From contig NZ_CAJVAS010000030.1 in NCBI RefSeq assembly GCF_910593845.1, positions 17,950 through 81,949 of the forward strand: DNA of 64,000 nucleotides. The letters are read 5' to 3'. Every line of letters starts with the position of its first letter. Positions within the stretch are counted from its first letter, which is position 1. Source of the stretch: Paenibacillus solanacearum (GTDB lineage: Bacteria; Bacillota; Bacilli; Paenibacillales; NBRC-103111). The position numbers and the translations under genes were made by a program. The notes below the pieces were generated by a model. That model was not told the DNA's origin. It saw only the letters and a list, made by a program, of their open reading frames with translations, and searched no databases. Positions 18,287 to 27,231 of the stretch are shown here, one piece after another.

Positions 18287-19519
18287 TTATTCCTCATGCT
18301 GCGTTTGTTTAGCAAGATACATCGCCTTGTCGGCATGTCTTATGAGCGCCTCAACCGCGTCCCCCTGCTCAGGCGCCATGGAGACACCTACAGCTGCGGT
18401 AATGCGCAGCGTATTTCCTGCACACACCACCGGTTCGGAGATCGTCTCCTGGATCCGCGTCACCAGAGAGTCCACGTCATTTCTGCTTTTAATATTCATT
18501 TGAATTACCGTGAACTCGTCTCCACCCCAACGCGCCACCCATCCCTTCTCTCCCACGGCGTGCGTCAGTCTTTTGGCAACCTCGATCAGAAGAAGATCCC
18601 CTACGTCATGCCCGTACGTATCGTTGACGTATTTGAACTCATTCAAATCGAGTACCATCATGCCGTGAAGTGCCTCAGGAGATTCCTTTAAAAGCAGTCC
18701 GACCTGACTGTTAAACCACCGCCGGTTCGGCAGATCCGTTAAGCTGTCATGATTGGCCAGGTGCGCTATGGTCTGCTCCGCTTCCTTGCGGTCTGTAATG
18801 TCGCGGCCGACGCCGACGGTTTGGATGATCTCGCCGGATGAGTTGCGGATATATTCGACGGTCGTCTCGAACCAGCGATACCCGCCATGCTTATGACGAA
18901 CACGGCCGGTAAAACGCACCGTATCTTGACCGACCCACACTGAACTGCGAAGCTGCTCTAATCGTTTATTGTCGTCAGGGTGGTTGAATCCGAATGCAGG
19001 CTGCCCGATCACCTCTTCCGCCGTAAACCCCAGCAAGGCCTCTACAGAGGGGGAAATGTAATTAAATACGCCATTCGGCGAAATCGATGAAATGATGTTC
19101 TGCGACTTCTCGGAAATGAACGTAAACATTTCTTGAATATCCGATAATTCGCTGCGTTGTTCGCGCTGTGGCGTGACATCCTCGAAAGTGATGAACCTTC
19201 CGATCTCTTTCCCGTCGCTTACCATCGGGATACTTGACCATCTCACATACACCAAGTACCCGCGCTTATGACGTATGGCCAATTCGGACCGGGCATGACC
19301 GCGCCCCGCCGTGTTGTGGCTATTTACACCCGGACAATTCAAGAATAGATCCAGCGACGACTGCAACAGCTCTTCACGCGTGTAACCCAGCATCTTCAAT
19401 GCCGAAGCATTGACATTCACCAGATGACCGTCCGCATCGACTAGGCATATGCCGTCCGGATGATGTTCAAAAAAATATGCAAACGCTTCAGGCTGGTCAA
19501 ATACATGTTTTTGCAGCAT
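18287..19519 (-). CDS. PAS-PAS-GGDEF diguanylate cyclase
   Basis: Soluble protein of about 410 residues that should make c-di-GMP. Two PAS domains (about 15-120, and 135-245 ending in the PAC-like GVGRDITDRKEAE) precede the GGDEF domain. The active-site motif is intact (ARWGGDEFTVI, near 335), with the metal-binding DLNEFKYVND upstream. The usual inhibitory RxxD I-site five residues before the motif is absent (GEKG here), so product feedback at that site is unlikely. The chosen ATG follows AAAGGTGG by 11 bases; a GTG five codons upstream lacks a binding site. Confidence 0.92.
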   Translation of the reverse strand: MLQKHVFDQPEAFAYFFEHHPDGICLVDADGHLVNVNASALKMLGYTREELLQSSLDLFLNCPGVNSHNTAGRGHARSELAIRHKRGYLVYVRWSSIPMVSDGKEIGRFITFEDVTPQREQRSELSDIQEMFTFISEKSQNIISSISPNGVFNYISPSVEALLGFTAEEVIGQPAFGFNHPDDNKRLEQLRSSVWVGQDTVRFTGRVRHKHGGYRWFETTVEYIRNSSGEIIQTVGVGRDITDRKEAEQTIAHLANHDSLTDLPNRRWFNSQVGLLLKESPEALHGMMVLDLNEFKYVNDTYGHDVGDLLLIEVAKRLTHAVGEKGWVARWGGDEFTVIQMNIKSRNDVDSLVTRIQETISEPVVCAGNTLRITAAVGVSMAPEQGDAVEALIRHADKAMYLAKQTQHEE

Positions 19520-19771
19520 TAGGAATGGGTCCACCTTTAGTTAGGACAGTATAGATGTTCCTTCATCGATCTGAAGCTTGTAAAGGTGCAAATGTTATTA
19601 TATCTCCCATTATAGCTTTTCTGTTTACCTTACAAAAGCTGAGGGAAATATTTCCATATAGAGATTCCATATGCAAAAACCATCAAAGAGGAGCCGCCTA
19701 AGCGGCAGCTCCATACGATTGGATCCGGTCAATGAAAAAGCAAACGATACGTTCCCTGCGCACGACAACAG

Positions 19772-19798
19772 AAAAAAACCAGTACCTGATGGCACTGG
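19772..19798 (-). terminator. Intrinsic terminator after the SleB-like hydrolase
   Basis: The stem CCAGT-A-CC / GG-C-ACTGG (19779-19798) has a TGAT loop and seven T on the minus strand. It lies 22 bases past the hydrolase stop. Confidence 0.8.
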
Positions 19799-19819
19799 CC
19801 TGAATCCTAGCGACGACCA

Positions 19820-20467
19820 TTATTTGGCGAATATATGCTTGCCGATCTGCACCGTCTGCGGACGGGACCAGATCCAGGCGCTGGTCGCCGTGTCCGGGTT
19901 AAAATAATACAGCGCATTTCCCGTCGGGTCCCAGCCGCGAACCGCATCAAAGGCGGCCAAATAAGCGGTGCGATTCGGCGTCAGCCAATATTGGCCGTCA
20001 TCAACGGCCGTGAAGGCGCCAGGCTGAAAAATGACATCCTTGATCGTATTCGGGAACAGCGACGATTGAATCCGGTTCATCACGACCGCACCTACGGCGA
20101 CTTGTCCCGTATAAGATTCCCCGCGAGCTTCGCTATAGATGACGCGAGCCATCATATCCATTTCCGTCTTGCTCAGCGTATATTTTTTGAGCACGGCCCA
20201 TGTCCGCTCGCCGACAATGCCATCCGCCGTCAACCCGTAGTTGTTCTGAAAACGGCGCACCGCGGCCGCGGTGTTCGGCCCATATGCTCCATCGAGCGGC
20301 TGCTCGTAATAACCCATAACTTTCAACCGGTACTGCACATCCCATACATCGCCGTTTGCACTGCCCTGCCGGAGTGTAGTCGCGGCGGCGCCGGCATGTT
20401 CGGGAGGCGCAGCAAATGAAAAGAGCAGCGCGAACGCGCATAAGAGCGCGATGGTCCATTTTTTCAT
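19820..20467 (-). CDS. SleB-like cell-wall/cortex hydrolase with peptidoglycan-binding domain
   Basis: Exported 215-residue hydrolase. A signal peptide (about 1-26, KKWTIALLCAFALLFSFA core) leads to a peptidoglycan-binding repeat (about 30-95, GDVWDVQYRLKVMGYY...DGIVGERTW). The SleB/CwlJ-type catalytic domain (about 105-215) has the conserved IYSEARGE and GAVVMNRI segments. In spore formers such enzymes open cortex peptidoglycan during germination; the signal peptide and binding domain match SleB more than CwlJ. The start follows AAAGGAG by ten bases. No ypeB-like partner lies next to it, which differs from the usual sleB-ypeB pair, so it may be a vegetative paralogue. Confidence 0.85.
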   Translation of the reverse strand: MKKWTIALLCAFALLFSFAAPPEHAGAAATTLRQGSANGDVWDVQYRLKVMGYYEQPLDGAYGPNTAAAVRRFQNNYGLTADGIVGERTWAVLKKYTLSKTEMDMMARVIYSEARGESYTGQVAVGAVVMNRIQSSLFPNTIKDVIFQPGAFTAVDDGQYWLTPNRTAYLAAFDAVRGWDPTGNALYYFNPDTATSAWIWSRPQTVQIGKHIFAK

Positions 20468-20550
20468 AGATAATCGACTCCTTTCGTCCATTCGATTGTA
20501 CCGGGTTACCGAATTGCCGAACAACCCGCAGTTATTGGCAAGTTTGTGGA

Positions 20551-20586
20551 AAAAAATAACGCAGGCCCGTGAACCCGGGGCCTGCG
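20551..20586 (-). terminator. Intrinsic terminator after the first chemoreceptor gene
   Basis: A 9-bp GC-rich stem (20560-20568 with 20578-20586) has, on the minus strand, the run TTATTTTTT directly after it. It lies 80 bases beyond the chemoreceptor stop. Confidence 0.88.
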
Positions 20587-20665
20587 CTTCATTCGCACTA
20601 TGCGAATCTGTTATTCAGTTGCGTCGAATTTGCCGTTCATCCGCATATCATTGAACCGTATTCTC

Positions 20666-22888
20666 CTACCTGCGGCGCGCCTCAGTCAACCGGAATTGAT
20701 TGACCCGCTGCTGCAGAAATCCGGTGATCGCTTCCACGTGGTTCGACGTATGCCGTACGCCGCCGATATCGCTCAACAGCTCCTGTACATGTTGCTCGAC
20801 TTCGGTAGAAACTTTCCGGTTATCCATGCTGACGGCGGCAATTTTCTCCATCAGCTCCACAACCTCTTCGACGATTTGCGTCTTCAGCGAATCATCGCCG
20901 CTCGCCCCGCTCAGCAGCTCGGAAGCAGCCGCCACCAGCTGCGTTCCTTCCTCGACGACCTGCGTCCCTTCCTCCATGGAGGCGAACGCGTTCTGCGCGT
21001 TCCGGACGATCAGTTGAACCGTCCCGTGGATTTCTTCCGTCGATTTGCGGGTCATATCGGCCAGCTTGCGGATTTCGCCGGCCACTACGGCGAAGCCCCG
21101 GCCGTGCTCGCCGACGCGCGCCGCTTCGATGGAAGCGTTGAGCGCCAGCAAATTCGTCTGCGCCGATATTTCGTCAATTACCTGCAGCACGCTGCGAATT
21201 TGCTGCGTCGTCTCCATAAACGTCATGATCGTCTGATTCGTCTCGGCCACCTTATACGAGATTTGCGACATTTTCTCGCCGATCCGCTCGACCTCGCTAT
21301 GGGCGACTGAGATTTGCCGCTTCGCCTTCTCCTCCAATACACGCAGCGTACCCTGCATATCGCCGACAACGTCCTTAGCGATGTCGATATCCTTGAGCTG
21401 GCTGCGGATGCTGCCGATCATCGAATGAATCCGGTCGCTCACCCGTTCGGTGGAGCCGGCCGTCGTGTCCGCCGACTGGTTCAGGACCTGCTGGCTGAGC
21501 AGCACCTCCCCCGCCGCCTGCTTCACTTGAAGCATGATGCCTTCGAGCGAATCGATCATGTTATTGATCCATTTGGCCAGCTCCCGGGTCTCGTCCGCAG
21601 CGAAATCATCCGGCTTGAGCCGCTGGGTCAAATCGCCCTTGCCTTCTGCGTTGATCCGAATAAACCGGTTGATCCGCTGCAGACGGCTCACGACCGGCGC
21701 AACACCCTTCTTGTGCAGTACGGCCGAGATGCCGAAGCCCCCGAGCAGCTGGAACGCTCCGAGCAGCAGCGCAATCCACAGCGGCGATACGCCCGCGGAA
21801 ACGACCCCAAAGGCAAGCGCGGCCGTCAGCGCGCCAAACGCGAGCAGCAGCGGCAACTGGACCCGAAACAGCTTCCAGCCTATGCTGCGAATCCGGTACA
21901 CTTCCTCCAGATCGCCTTCGCACATCATTCCCCATACGTCCGGGCAGTGCGGCAGCTGGAACGTAACACCCTTGCCGATGACCGGGATGTGCCGGTAATC
22001 CGAGTACCCGGGGAATGCGACGAACAGATTGCTGCCGTTCCTGATCGTGTTCGCGACGCCGGGATGCAGCTCACCGGTCGCCGGGTCGGTGAACATGAGC
22101 TCAAGCTCCGTATGCTCCTTGACGGTGACGACGCCCCAATCCGTCGTGACGCCGTCCTTCAAATTTTCGCCGTGCGTGAACGTGCGGTCCTCGAACCGGC
22201 TTCGGGAAAGCGCCGTACCGGGAACAATATGCCGCTGCAGCCCCGGCCGCGCCATGAATATATAGTTGTCGCCCGAATCGGGGTACACATGCCCCGACTC
22301 CCGCTGAATGAGGTCGCCCAGCACGTCGTTCGGCACCCTGCCGCACAGCGCCCCGTTCCATTTCCCCTCTTCGATGATCGGAACGATGAAGAGCAGCGTC
22401 ATCTTGTCGTGAAACGAAGAACTGCGGGGTCCGATCTTCAGCGTCATCGGATCGGGATATGGGCCGAACAGACACTTGCCGCCGGCGCTATCGCCCTTGG
22501 AATGCTGCAATCCGGGATAGATCGGACTGGTCTCATCATGCAGAGCGTTCAAATGCCCGCCGTATGTACTGAAAACGACCGTTCCATCGCCATTTAACAA
22601 AAAAAGCTCCGTAAAATCGTTGGCGCGGCCCATCGCTTTGGCAAACAGCCGATCCCACAGCGAAGAATCCGGCGTATCCCACAGCCCGCTGCCGGTTCGT
22701 GCGGAATGCAGCTGATCGAGCAGCCGATCCAAGTGGCCCCAATATTCGTTGGTCCAGTCCTGGAGCAATTCCATGCGCGTATGGGCGATGCCTTCGAATA
22801 TAAGCTCCACATCTTCCTGGGAGCCTCGATTTAACCGAAACGACCACCAGAGGGGCAACCCTTTTTTGAATCCCAGCCAATCAAACAT
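20666..22888 (-). CDS. Methyl-accepting chemotaxis protein with N-terminal sensor before a helical hairpin
   Basis: Chemoreceptor of 740 residues. Unlike a typical receptor there is no membrane helix at the N-terminus. A soluble sensor-like region (about 1-335, with FLLNGDGTVVFSTYGGH) is followed by two close hydrophobic helices (about 345-365 and 372-393). Then come a HAMP-like linker (GKGDLTQRLKPDDF) and the signalling domain, with the highly conserved tip DEISAQTNLLALNASIEAAR. A hairpin would put both ends inside the cell, so the sensor is probably cytoplasmic; this is inference. The ATG follows GGGGCGGAG by five bases. It stands alone between terminators. Confidence 0.92.
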   Translation of the reverse strand: MFDWLGFKKGLPLWWSFRLNRGSQEDVELIFEGIAHTRMELLQDWTNEYWGHLDRLLDQLHSARTGSGLWDTPDSSLWDRLFAKAMGRANDFTELFLLNGDGTVVFSTYGGHLNALHDETSPIYPGLQHSKGDSAGGKCLFGPYPDPMTLKIGPRSSSFHDKMTLLFIVPIIEEGKWNGALCGRVPNDVLGDLIQRESGHVYPDSGDNYIFMARPGLQRHIVPGTALSRSRFEDRTFTHGENLKDGVTTDWGVVTVKEHTELELMFTDPATGELHPGVANTIRNGSNLFVAFPGYSDYRHIPVIGKGVTFQLPHCPDVWGMMCEGDLEEVYRIRSIGWKLFRVQLPLLLAFGALTAALAFGVVSAGVSPLWIALLLGAFQLLGGFGISAVLHKKGVAPVVSRLQRINRFIRINAEGKGDLTQRLKPDDFAADETRELAKWINNMIDSLEGIMLQVKQAAGEVLLSQQVLNQSADTTAGSTERVSDRIHSMIGSIRSQLKDIDIAKDVVGDMQGTLRVLEEKAKRQISVAHSEVERIGEKMSQISYKVAETNQTIMTFMETTQQIRSVLQVIDEISAQTNLLALNASIEAARVGEHGRGFAVVAGEIRKLADMTRKSTEEIHGTVQLIVRNAQNAFASMEEGTQVVEEGTQLVAAASELLSGASGDDSLKTQIVEEVVELMEKIAAVSMDNRKVSTEVEQHVQELLSDIGGVRHTSNHVEAITGFLQQRVNQFRLTEARRR

Positions 22889-23110
22889 CCTATCTCCGCC
22901 CCTTTATCTCTGTGTTATTACCGTGTAACGTATTATAACACGATTTATAGTTCATTTGGTACATTCTTTTTGCTTAAAAACACGATTTCATGCCCATTCT
23001 TGCTAAAAAAATAAAAGTTAGCTGATTCGAACGGACTATGTCAGATAGATATCCATTTGGGGTTAGGTAAACTCGCCCTCCTCCTTCGTCCGCCGCTGCA
23101 AAACGAACAC

Positions 23111-23139
23111 AAAAAAATCGTCCGCCAGCAGGCGGACGA
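23111..23139 (-). terminator. Intrinsic terminator of the galKET operon
   Basis: A perfect 9-bp stem (23118-23126 with 23131-23139) with a 4-base loop is followed by seven T on the minus strand, 24 bases past the galT stop. Confidence 0.93.
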
Positions 23140-23162
23140 CGATCCGGTCAAACGTTGGTTAC

Positions 23163-24749
23163 TTATGATTGAAACCCGAGCTGTGCCAAAAACGCGCGAA
23201 ACCCGTCCCGGCCCCGTTCGGTGCATTTGTAGACGCCCGCATCGCGCAGCACGTCCGCGAACTTGCGGCCCACCTCGGTCCGCAGCGCTTCCGCCGCTTC
23301 TTCCGTGGACAGCGCCGTGCCATACCGGCCGATCAGCTCTTGCAGCCAGGCCGCATGCTTATGCAGCGGATGCTCCGGCTGCTCCGTGATGCACTCATCA
23401 AGCGACGAGGAACCGGTGAGCAGCTCCGCCGCTTGTTCCAGTTCGTCCTTGAGCCGGCCCGGCAGTACAGCCAGACCCATCACTTCGATCAGGCCGATGT
23501 TCTCCTTCTTGATATGATGCAGCTCGCGGTGCGGATGGAAGATGCCGTCCGGGTGCTCCTCGCTCGTTCGGTTGTTGCGCAGCACCAGATCGAGCTCGAA
23601 CTCGCCGGCCGCGTTGCTGCGGGCGATCGGCGTAATCGTATTGTGCGGCGTCGGTGCGCCGCCCCCTGTTTCCGTGAAGGCGAGCACGTCATGCGCCGGG
23701 TCGCTGTACTGCTTCCACGCGTCCAATATGACGCCCGCCAGCTTCAGCAGCGATTCGCGGTGATGGCTGGAAATGCGGATGACCGACAGCGGCCAACGGA
23801 CGATTCCAAGCTTGACGCCCGCATAATCCGGATGGCTGAAGCTTGCTTCCACCGGCGCCTTCTCCATCGGGAAGGTGTGGCGGCCGCCCTGAAAATGGTC
23901 GTGATTCAAGATCGAGCCGCCGACGATCGGCAAATCGGCGTTGGAGCCGATGAAATAATGCGGAATTTGTTCGACGAAGTCGAGCAGGCGCGCAAACGTC
24001 TGCTTCGACGTCTTCATCGGGCGATGCTCCCGGTCGAAGATGATGCTGTGCTCGTTGTAATACACATAAGGTGAATATTGCAAATACCACGGCTCTCCGG
24101 TCAATTCCAGCGGTATGACGCGCAGGTTTTGCCTGGCCGGATGGTTGACCCGTCCCGCATACCCGACATTATCGATGCACAGCAGGCATTTCGGATAATG
24201 ACTCTGCGGCGCATTTTTGAGCAGGGCAATCTCGCGCGGATCTTTCTCCGGCTTGGAGAGATTGACCGTAATTTCAAGATCTCCGAATTCGGTCGGCGCA
24301 AGCCAATACATATTCGTGCGAATCCGGTCCATTCGGATGTAGTTGGAATCAATGCACAGTTGATAGAACGCATCCGTCGCCTGACGAATTCCGTCGCGGC
24401 GCGCGGCGGCCCAGAACCGGTGCACGACCTCCGACGGCCGCGGCATCAAGTACCCCATCATCCGCGCGTCAAGCAAGTCGCGCAGCGTCGTGTTGTTGTC
24501 CTCCAGCACGCCGATTTCCGCGGCGTAGTCAAGCAGCGGCTCCAGCAGTTGATCCGGACTCTCCGTCTCGACATCGCGGATTTCGCCCTCATACGGCTCG
24601 CCGATTCGTAGAAGATCGAGCAAGCTGTTGCGAGCCGCATACGCATCAAGCGATTCCAGCAGCTTATGGCGCAGCCCGAACTGCAGCAGACGTTCGATCC
24701 CGTAGGCGGCTTGCTGCTGGCGCGATGCAGCTATCTTCGTATCGTTCAT
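23163..24749 (-). CDS. galT: UDP-glucose--hexose-1-phosphate uridylyltransferase
   Basis: Leloir-pathway enzyme: swaps UMP between UDP-glucose and galactose-1-phosphate. At 528 residues it is the long Firmicutes-type GalT. The nucleotidylated-histidine motif appears as NHDHFQGGRH (near 283), preceded by PIVGGSI. It is the last gene of galK-galE-galT, 21 bases after galE, with GGGAGG nine bases before its ATG. A strong terminator follows. Expression should follow the operon promoter upstream of galK. Confidence 0.95.
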   Translation of the reverse strand: MNDTKIAASRQQQAAYGIERLLQFGLRHKLLESLDAYAARNSLLDLLRIGEPYEGEIRDVETESPDQLLEPLLDYAAEIGVLEDNNTTLRDLLDARMMGYLMPRPSEVVHRFWAAARRDGIRQATDAFYQLCIDSNYIRMDRIRTNMYWLAPTEFGDLEITVNLSKPEKDPREIALLKNAPQSHYPKCLLCIDNVGYAGRVNHPARQNLRVIPLELTGEPWYLQYSPYVYYNEHSIIFDREHRPMKTSKQTFARLLDFVEQIPHYFIGSNADLPIVGGSILNHDHFQGGRHTFPMEKAPVEASFSHPDYAGVKLGIVRWPLSVIRISSHHRESLLKLAGVILDAWKQYSDPAHDVLAFTETGGGAPTPHNTITPIARSNAAGEFELDLVLRNNRTSEEHPDGIFHPHRELHHIKKENIGLIEVMGLAVLPGRLKDELEQAAELLTGSSSLDECITEQPEHPLHKHAAWLQELIGRYGTALSTEEAAEALRTEVGRKFADVLRDAGVYKCTERGRDGFRAFLAQLGFQS

Positions 24750-24770
24750 CGCCTTTTCCCTCCCAGCGTT

Positions 24771-25757
24771 TTACTTGTCGTAGCCGTTCCGGTGGGCCTG
24801 GTGCCACTTCCAGGCGGAAGCGATGATCTGCTCCATGCTGTCGCGCTTCGGCCGCCAGCCCAGCTCGACGCGCGCCCGTTCCGACGAAGCGATCAGCGTC
24901 GCAGGGTCGCCGGCGCGGCGCGCCTCGATCACTGCCGGAATCGGATGTCCAGTCACGGCACGGGCGATCTCGATCACCTGCTTCACCGAGAAGCCGGTGC
25001 CGCTGCCGAGGTTATAGATGGCGCTCTCGCCGCCAGCGCGCAGCTTCTCTACCGCCAGAATATGGGCGTCGGCCAGATCGGTGACATGAATGTAATCGCG
25101 GATGCATGTGCCGTCCGCCGTCGCATAGTCGTCGCCGAACACCGAGATGTGCGCACGCTGCTCTAATGCGACCTGCAGCACGAGCGGCACCAGATGCGTC
25201 TCCGGCGAATGGTCTTCGCCGATGCGCCCGCTTTCGTGCGCACCCGCCGCATTGAAGTAGCGCAGCGACACGTATTTGATGCCATGGGCCGTGTCGAACC
25301 AGCGCATCATTTTTTCCATCGCCAGCTTCGTTTCGCCGTAGGCGTTCGTCGGGAGCGTCCGGTCGGTTTCCTGAATCGGCACGTTCTCCGGCTCGCCGTA
25401 CGTCGCCGCCGTCGACGAGAATACGATCTTCTTCACGCCGTACGCATTCATCTTCTCAAGCAGGCACAGCGTGCCGTATACGTTGTTATGATAATATTTG
25501 CCCGGATTTTGCATGCTTTCGCCGACGAGCGAGTTCGCCGCAAAGTGAATGACGGCGTCAATCTCGTTTTCCCTGAACACCGTATCGAGAAAATCGGCGT
25601 CCCGCAGATCGCCGGCATACAGCTTGCCGCCGAGCAGCGCATCGCGATGTCCTTGCTGCAGATTGTCGACGACAACGACCTGCTCCCCTTTGGCAAGCAG
25701 CTCCGCCACCGTATGCGAGCCGATATATCCCGCTCCGCCTGTAACCAAAATCGCCAT
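24771..25757 (-). CDS. galE: UDP-glucose 4-epimerase
   Basis: Interconverts UDP-galactose and UDP-glucose with bound NAD. The 328-residue extended short-chain dehydrogenase has the NAD-binding GGAGYIGSH at the N-terminus, SSTAATYGEP with the catalytic Ser, and the Tyr-Lys pair in NAYGETK. The start is taken at the ATG giving MAILVTGG, ten bases after GGAAGG; ATG codons two codons upstream are possible. Middle gene of the gal operon, 79 bases after galK. Confidence 0.96.
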   Translation of the reverse strand: MAILVTGGAGYIGSHTVAELLAKGEQVVVVDNLQQGHRDALLGGKLYAGDLRDADFLDTVFRENEIDAVIHFAANSLVGESMQNPGKYYHNNVYGTLCLLEKMNAYGVKKIVFSSTAATYGEPENVPIQETDRTLPTNAYGETKLAMEKMMRWFDTAHGIKYVSLRYFNAAGAHESGRIGEDHSPETHLVPLVLQVALEQRAHISVFGDDYATADGTCIRDYIHVTDLADAHILAVEKLRAGGESAIYNLGSGTGFSVKQVIEIARAVTGHPIPAVIEARRAGDPATLIASSERARVELGWRPKRDSMEQIIASAWKWHQAHRNGYDK

Positions 25758-25836
25758 ATCCATCACGCCTTCCGTCTCATTATCGTTTTGCCGCTGTGGA
25801 CAGCGGCTTTATCGTACAGAACGTCCGTCCTTCGGT

Positions 25837-27009
25837 CTAAGCAAGCTCCGCCACGCCGTCGCCGATATCGCATACGTAAAAGTCCGGCGTCAGTCCGGTC
25901 TTCTCTTTGTATACGCGGCCGACCTCATCCTTGAACCGCTCGATGCTGTCCTCGTGCACAAGGGATACGGTACAGCCGCCGAAGCCCGCTCCGGTCATGC
26001 GCGAGCCGAGCACGCCGGGGACGGCCAGCGCCGCTTCCACCATCGTGTCCAGTTCGAGGCCGGTCACTTCGTACAGATCGCGAAGCGAGTCATGCGAGCC
26101 GATCATCAGCTGGCCGAATGCGGCCAAATCCCCCTGCTCCAACACCTTCATCGACTGCAGCACGCGGTCGATCTCTTCCACGACGTGCTGGGCGCGCCGG
26201 CGCACCGTCTCGTCTTGGATCAGATGCTTCGACTCGGTGAACTGCGCCAGCGACAGCTGACCGAGCAGCGTCAGCTCCGGATAGCGCGCCTTCAGATCCT
26301 GCACCGCCTGCTCGCACTGCGCGCGTCTTTCGTTGTACTTGGAGTCGACGAGCCCGCGCTTCTTGTTCGTATTGCCGATCACGAGCCGGTACGCGCCGCT
26401 TTGGAACGGCACATGCTTGTATTCGAGCGTGTCGCACATCAGCAGGATCGCATGGTCCTTCTTGCCCATCGCCACCGCGAACTGATCCATGATGCCGCAT
26501 TTGACGCCGATGAACTCGTTCTCCGTCTTTTGTGCGAGCAGCGCGATATCCACTTTATCCGCCGGATGTCCTTCCAGCGTCAGCAGCGCGAACGCCGTCA
26601 CCACTTCAATTGATGCGGAGGAGGACAAGCCCGAGCCGTTCGGAATCGCTCCGCTGTAGAGCAGATCGTAGCCGCCTACGGACAGATTGCGGTTTTGCAG
26701 CTCGCGGATTATGCCCTTCGGGTAATTCATCCATTCGTCTTCTGAACGATACGTCATCTCTTGAATGGAAATATGTTTGCGCAACGGGAAGTTCGTGGAG
26801 GCAAAGCCCACCTGGCCGTCGTCCCGTTTGCGGGCGAGCAGCGTCGTGCCGAACGTCAACGCCGCCGGAAAGACATAGCCGCCGTTGTAATCCGTATGTT
26901 CGCCGATCAGATTGACGCGGCCCGGCGCGTGAAATACGTGTACCGGGTGGTCGCCGGATGCTCCGTAATACTCCTTGAACGTTTGCTGCAATGCTTGAAT
27001 GTCTGCCAT
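25837..27009 (-). CDS. galK: Galactokinase
   Basis: Phosphorylates galactose at C1 with ATP, the entry step of the Leloir pathway. It has 390 residues, the usual length. Visible family motifs are the galactokinase signature GRVNLIGEHTDYNGG, the GHMP phosphate loop GSGLSSSASIE and the C-terminal GAGFGGCTV. First gene of galKET. The ATG giving MADIQ is preferred, with GAGG about 11 bases upstream; a GTG four codons earlier is less likely. The upstream region holds AraC-type direct repeats next to the -35. Confidence 0.96.
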   Translation of the reverse strand: MADIQALQQTFKEYYGASGDHPVHVFHAPGRVNLIGEHTDYNGGYVFPAALTFGTTLLARKRDDGQVGFASTNFPLRKHISIQEMTYRSEDEWMNYPKGIIRELQNRNLSVGGYDLLYSGAIPNGSGLSSSASIEVVTAFALLTLEGHPADKVDIALLAQKTENEFIGVKCGIMDQFAVAMGKKDHAILLMCDTLEYKHVPFQSGAYRLVIGNTNKKRGLVDSKYNERRAQCEQAVQDLKARYPELTLLGQLSLAQFTESKHLIQDETVRRRAQHVVEEIDRVLQSMKVLEQGDLAAFGQLMIGSHDSLRDLYEVTGLELDTMVEAALAVPGVLGSRMTGAGFGGCTVSLVHEDSIERFKDEVGRVYKEKTGLTPDFYVCDIGDGVAELA

Positions 27010-27086
27010 AACCTCGGTCACCTCGTCGATTGGTTTGTTGGGCTTACGATTGCCGATGAACGCGTAATATGTATGTCATGATGTAA

Positions 27087-27141
27087 AGTATATCTTGCGT
27101 TTCCTATATTCACTATGGAACGATGTAATTCCTGCATGGAA
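27087..27141 (-). promoter_or_regulatory. Candidate galK promoter with AraC-type half-sites
   Basis: On the minus strand TATACT (27087-27092) lies 78 bases upstream of the galK ATG; the -35 position (about 27110-27115) is a poor match. TTCCAT occurs twice in the same orientation, at 27115-27120 and 27136-27141, exactly 21 bp apart, the spacing AraC-family activators use. The proximal copy abuts the -35. Activation by the divergent AraC protein is inference. Confidence 0.55.
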
Positions 27142-27157
27142 AAATGTTAGATTTTCC
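27138..27157. promoter_or_regulatory. AT-rich inverted repeat in the gal/araC-type intergenic region
   Basis: GGAAAA and TTTTCC form an interrupted palindrome that overlaps the distal TTCCAT half-site between the two divergent start codons. It may be part of the regulator's operator, or chance. Confidence 0.35.
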
Positions 27158-27160
27158 GTT

Positions 27161-27189
27161 TATTGCGATCCGTCCGTTCATGATATACT
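27161..27189 (+). promoter_or_regulatory. Candidate promoter of the AraC-type regulator
   Basis: TATTGC (27161-27166) and TATACT (27184-27189) are 17 bases apart, 42 bases upstream of the regulator ATG. Prediction by consensus only. Confidence 0.5.
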
Positions 27190-27231
27190 CGGTGTAACGA
27201 ATGAAATCCTGTAACAAAGGAGCCGCGCGCT

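Noticed and set aside
19688..19712. Hairpin GGAGC...GCTCC upstream of the cyclase gene
   Set aside because: The stem is short, interrupted and has no T run; it is upstream of the cyclase, not downstream of a gene, so it is not called as a terminator.
21314..22597. Plus-strand frame antisense to the chemoreceptor
   Set aside because: The minus-strand chemoreceptor tip motif is intact; the antisense frame is Arg/His-rich without signals.
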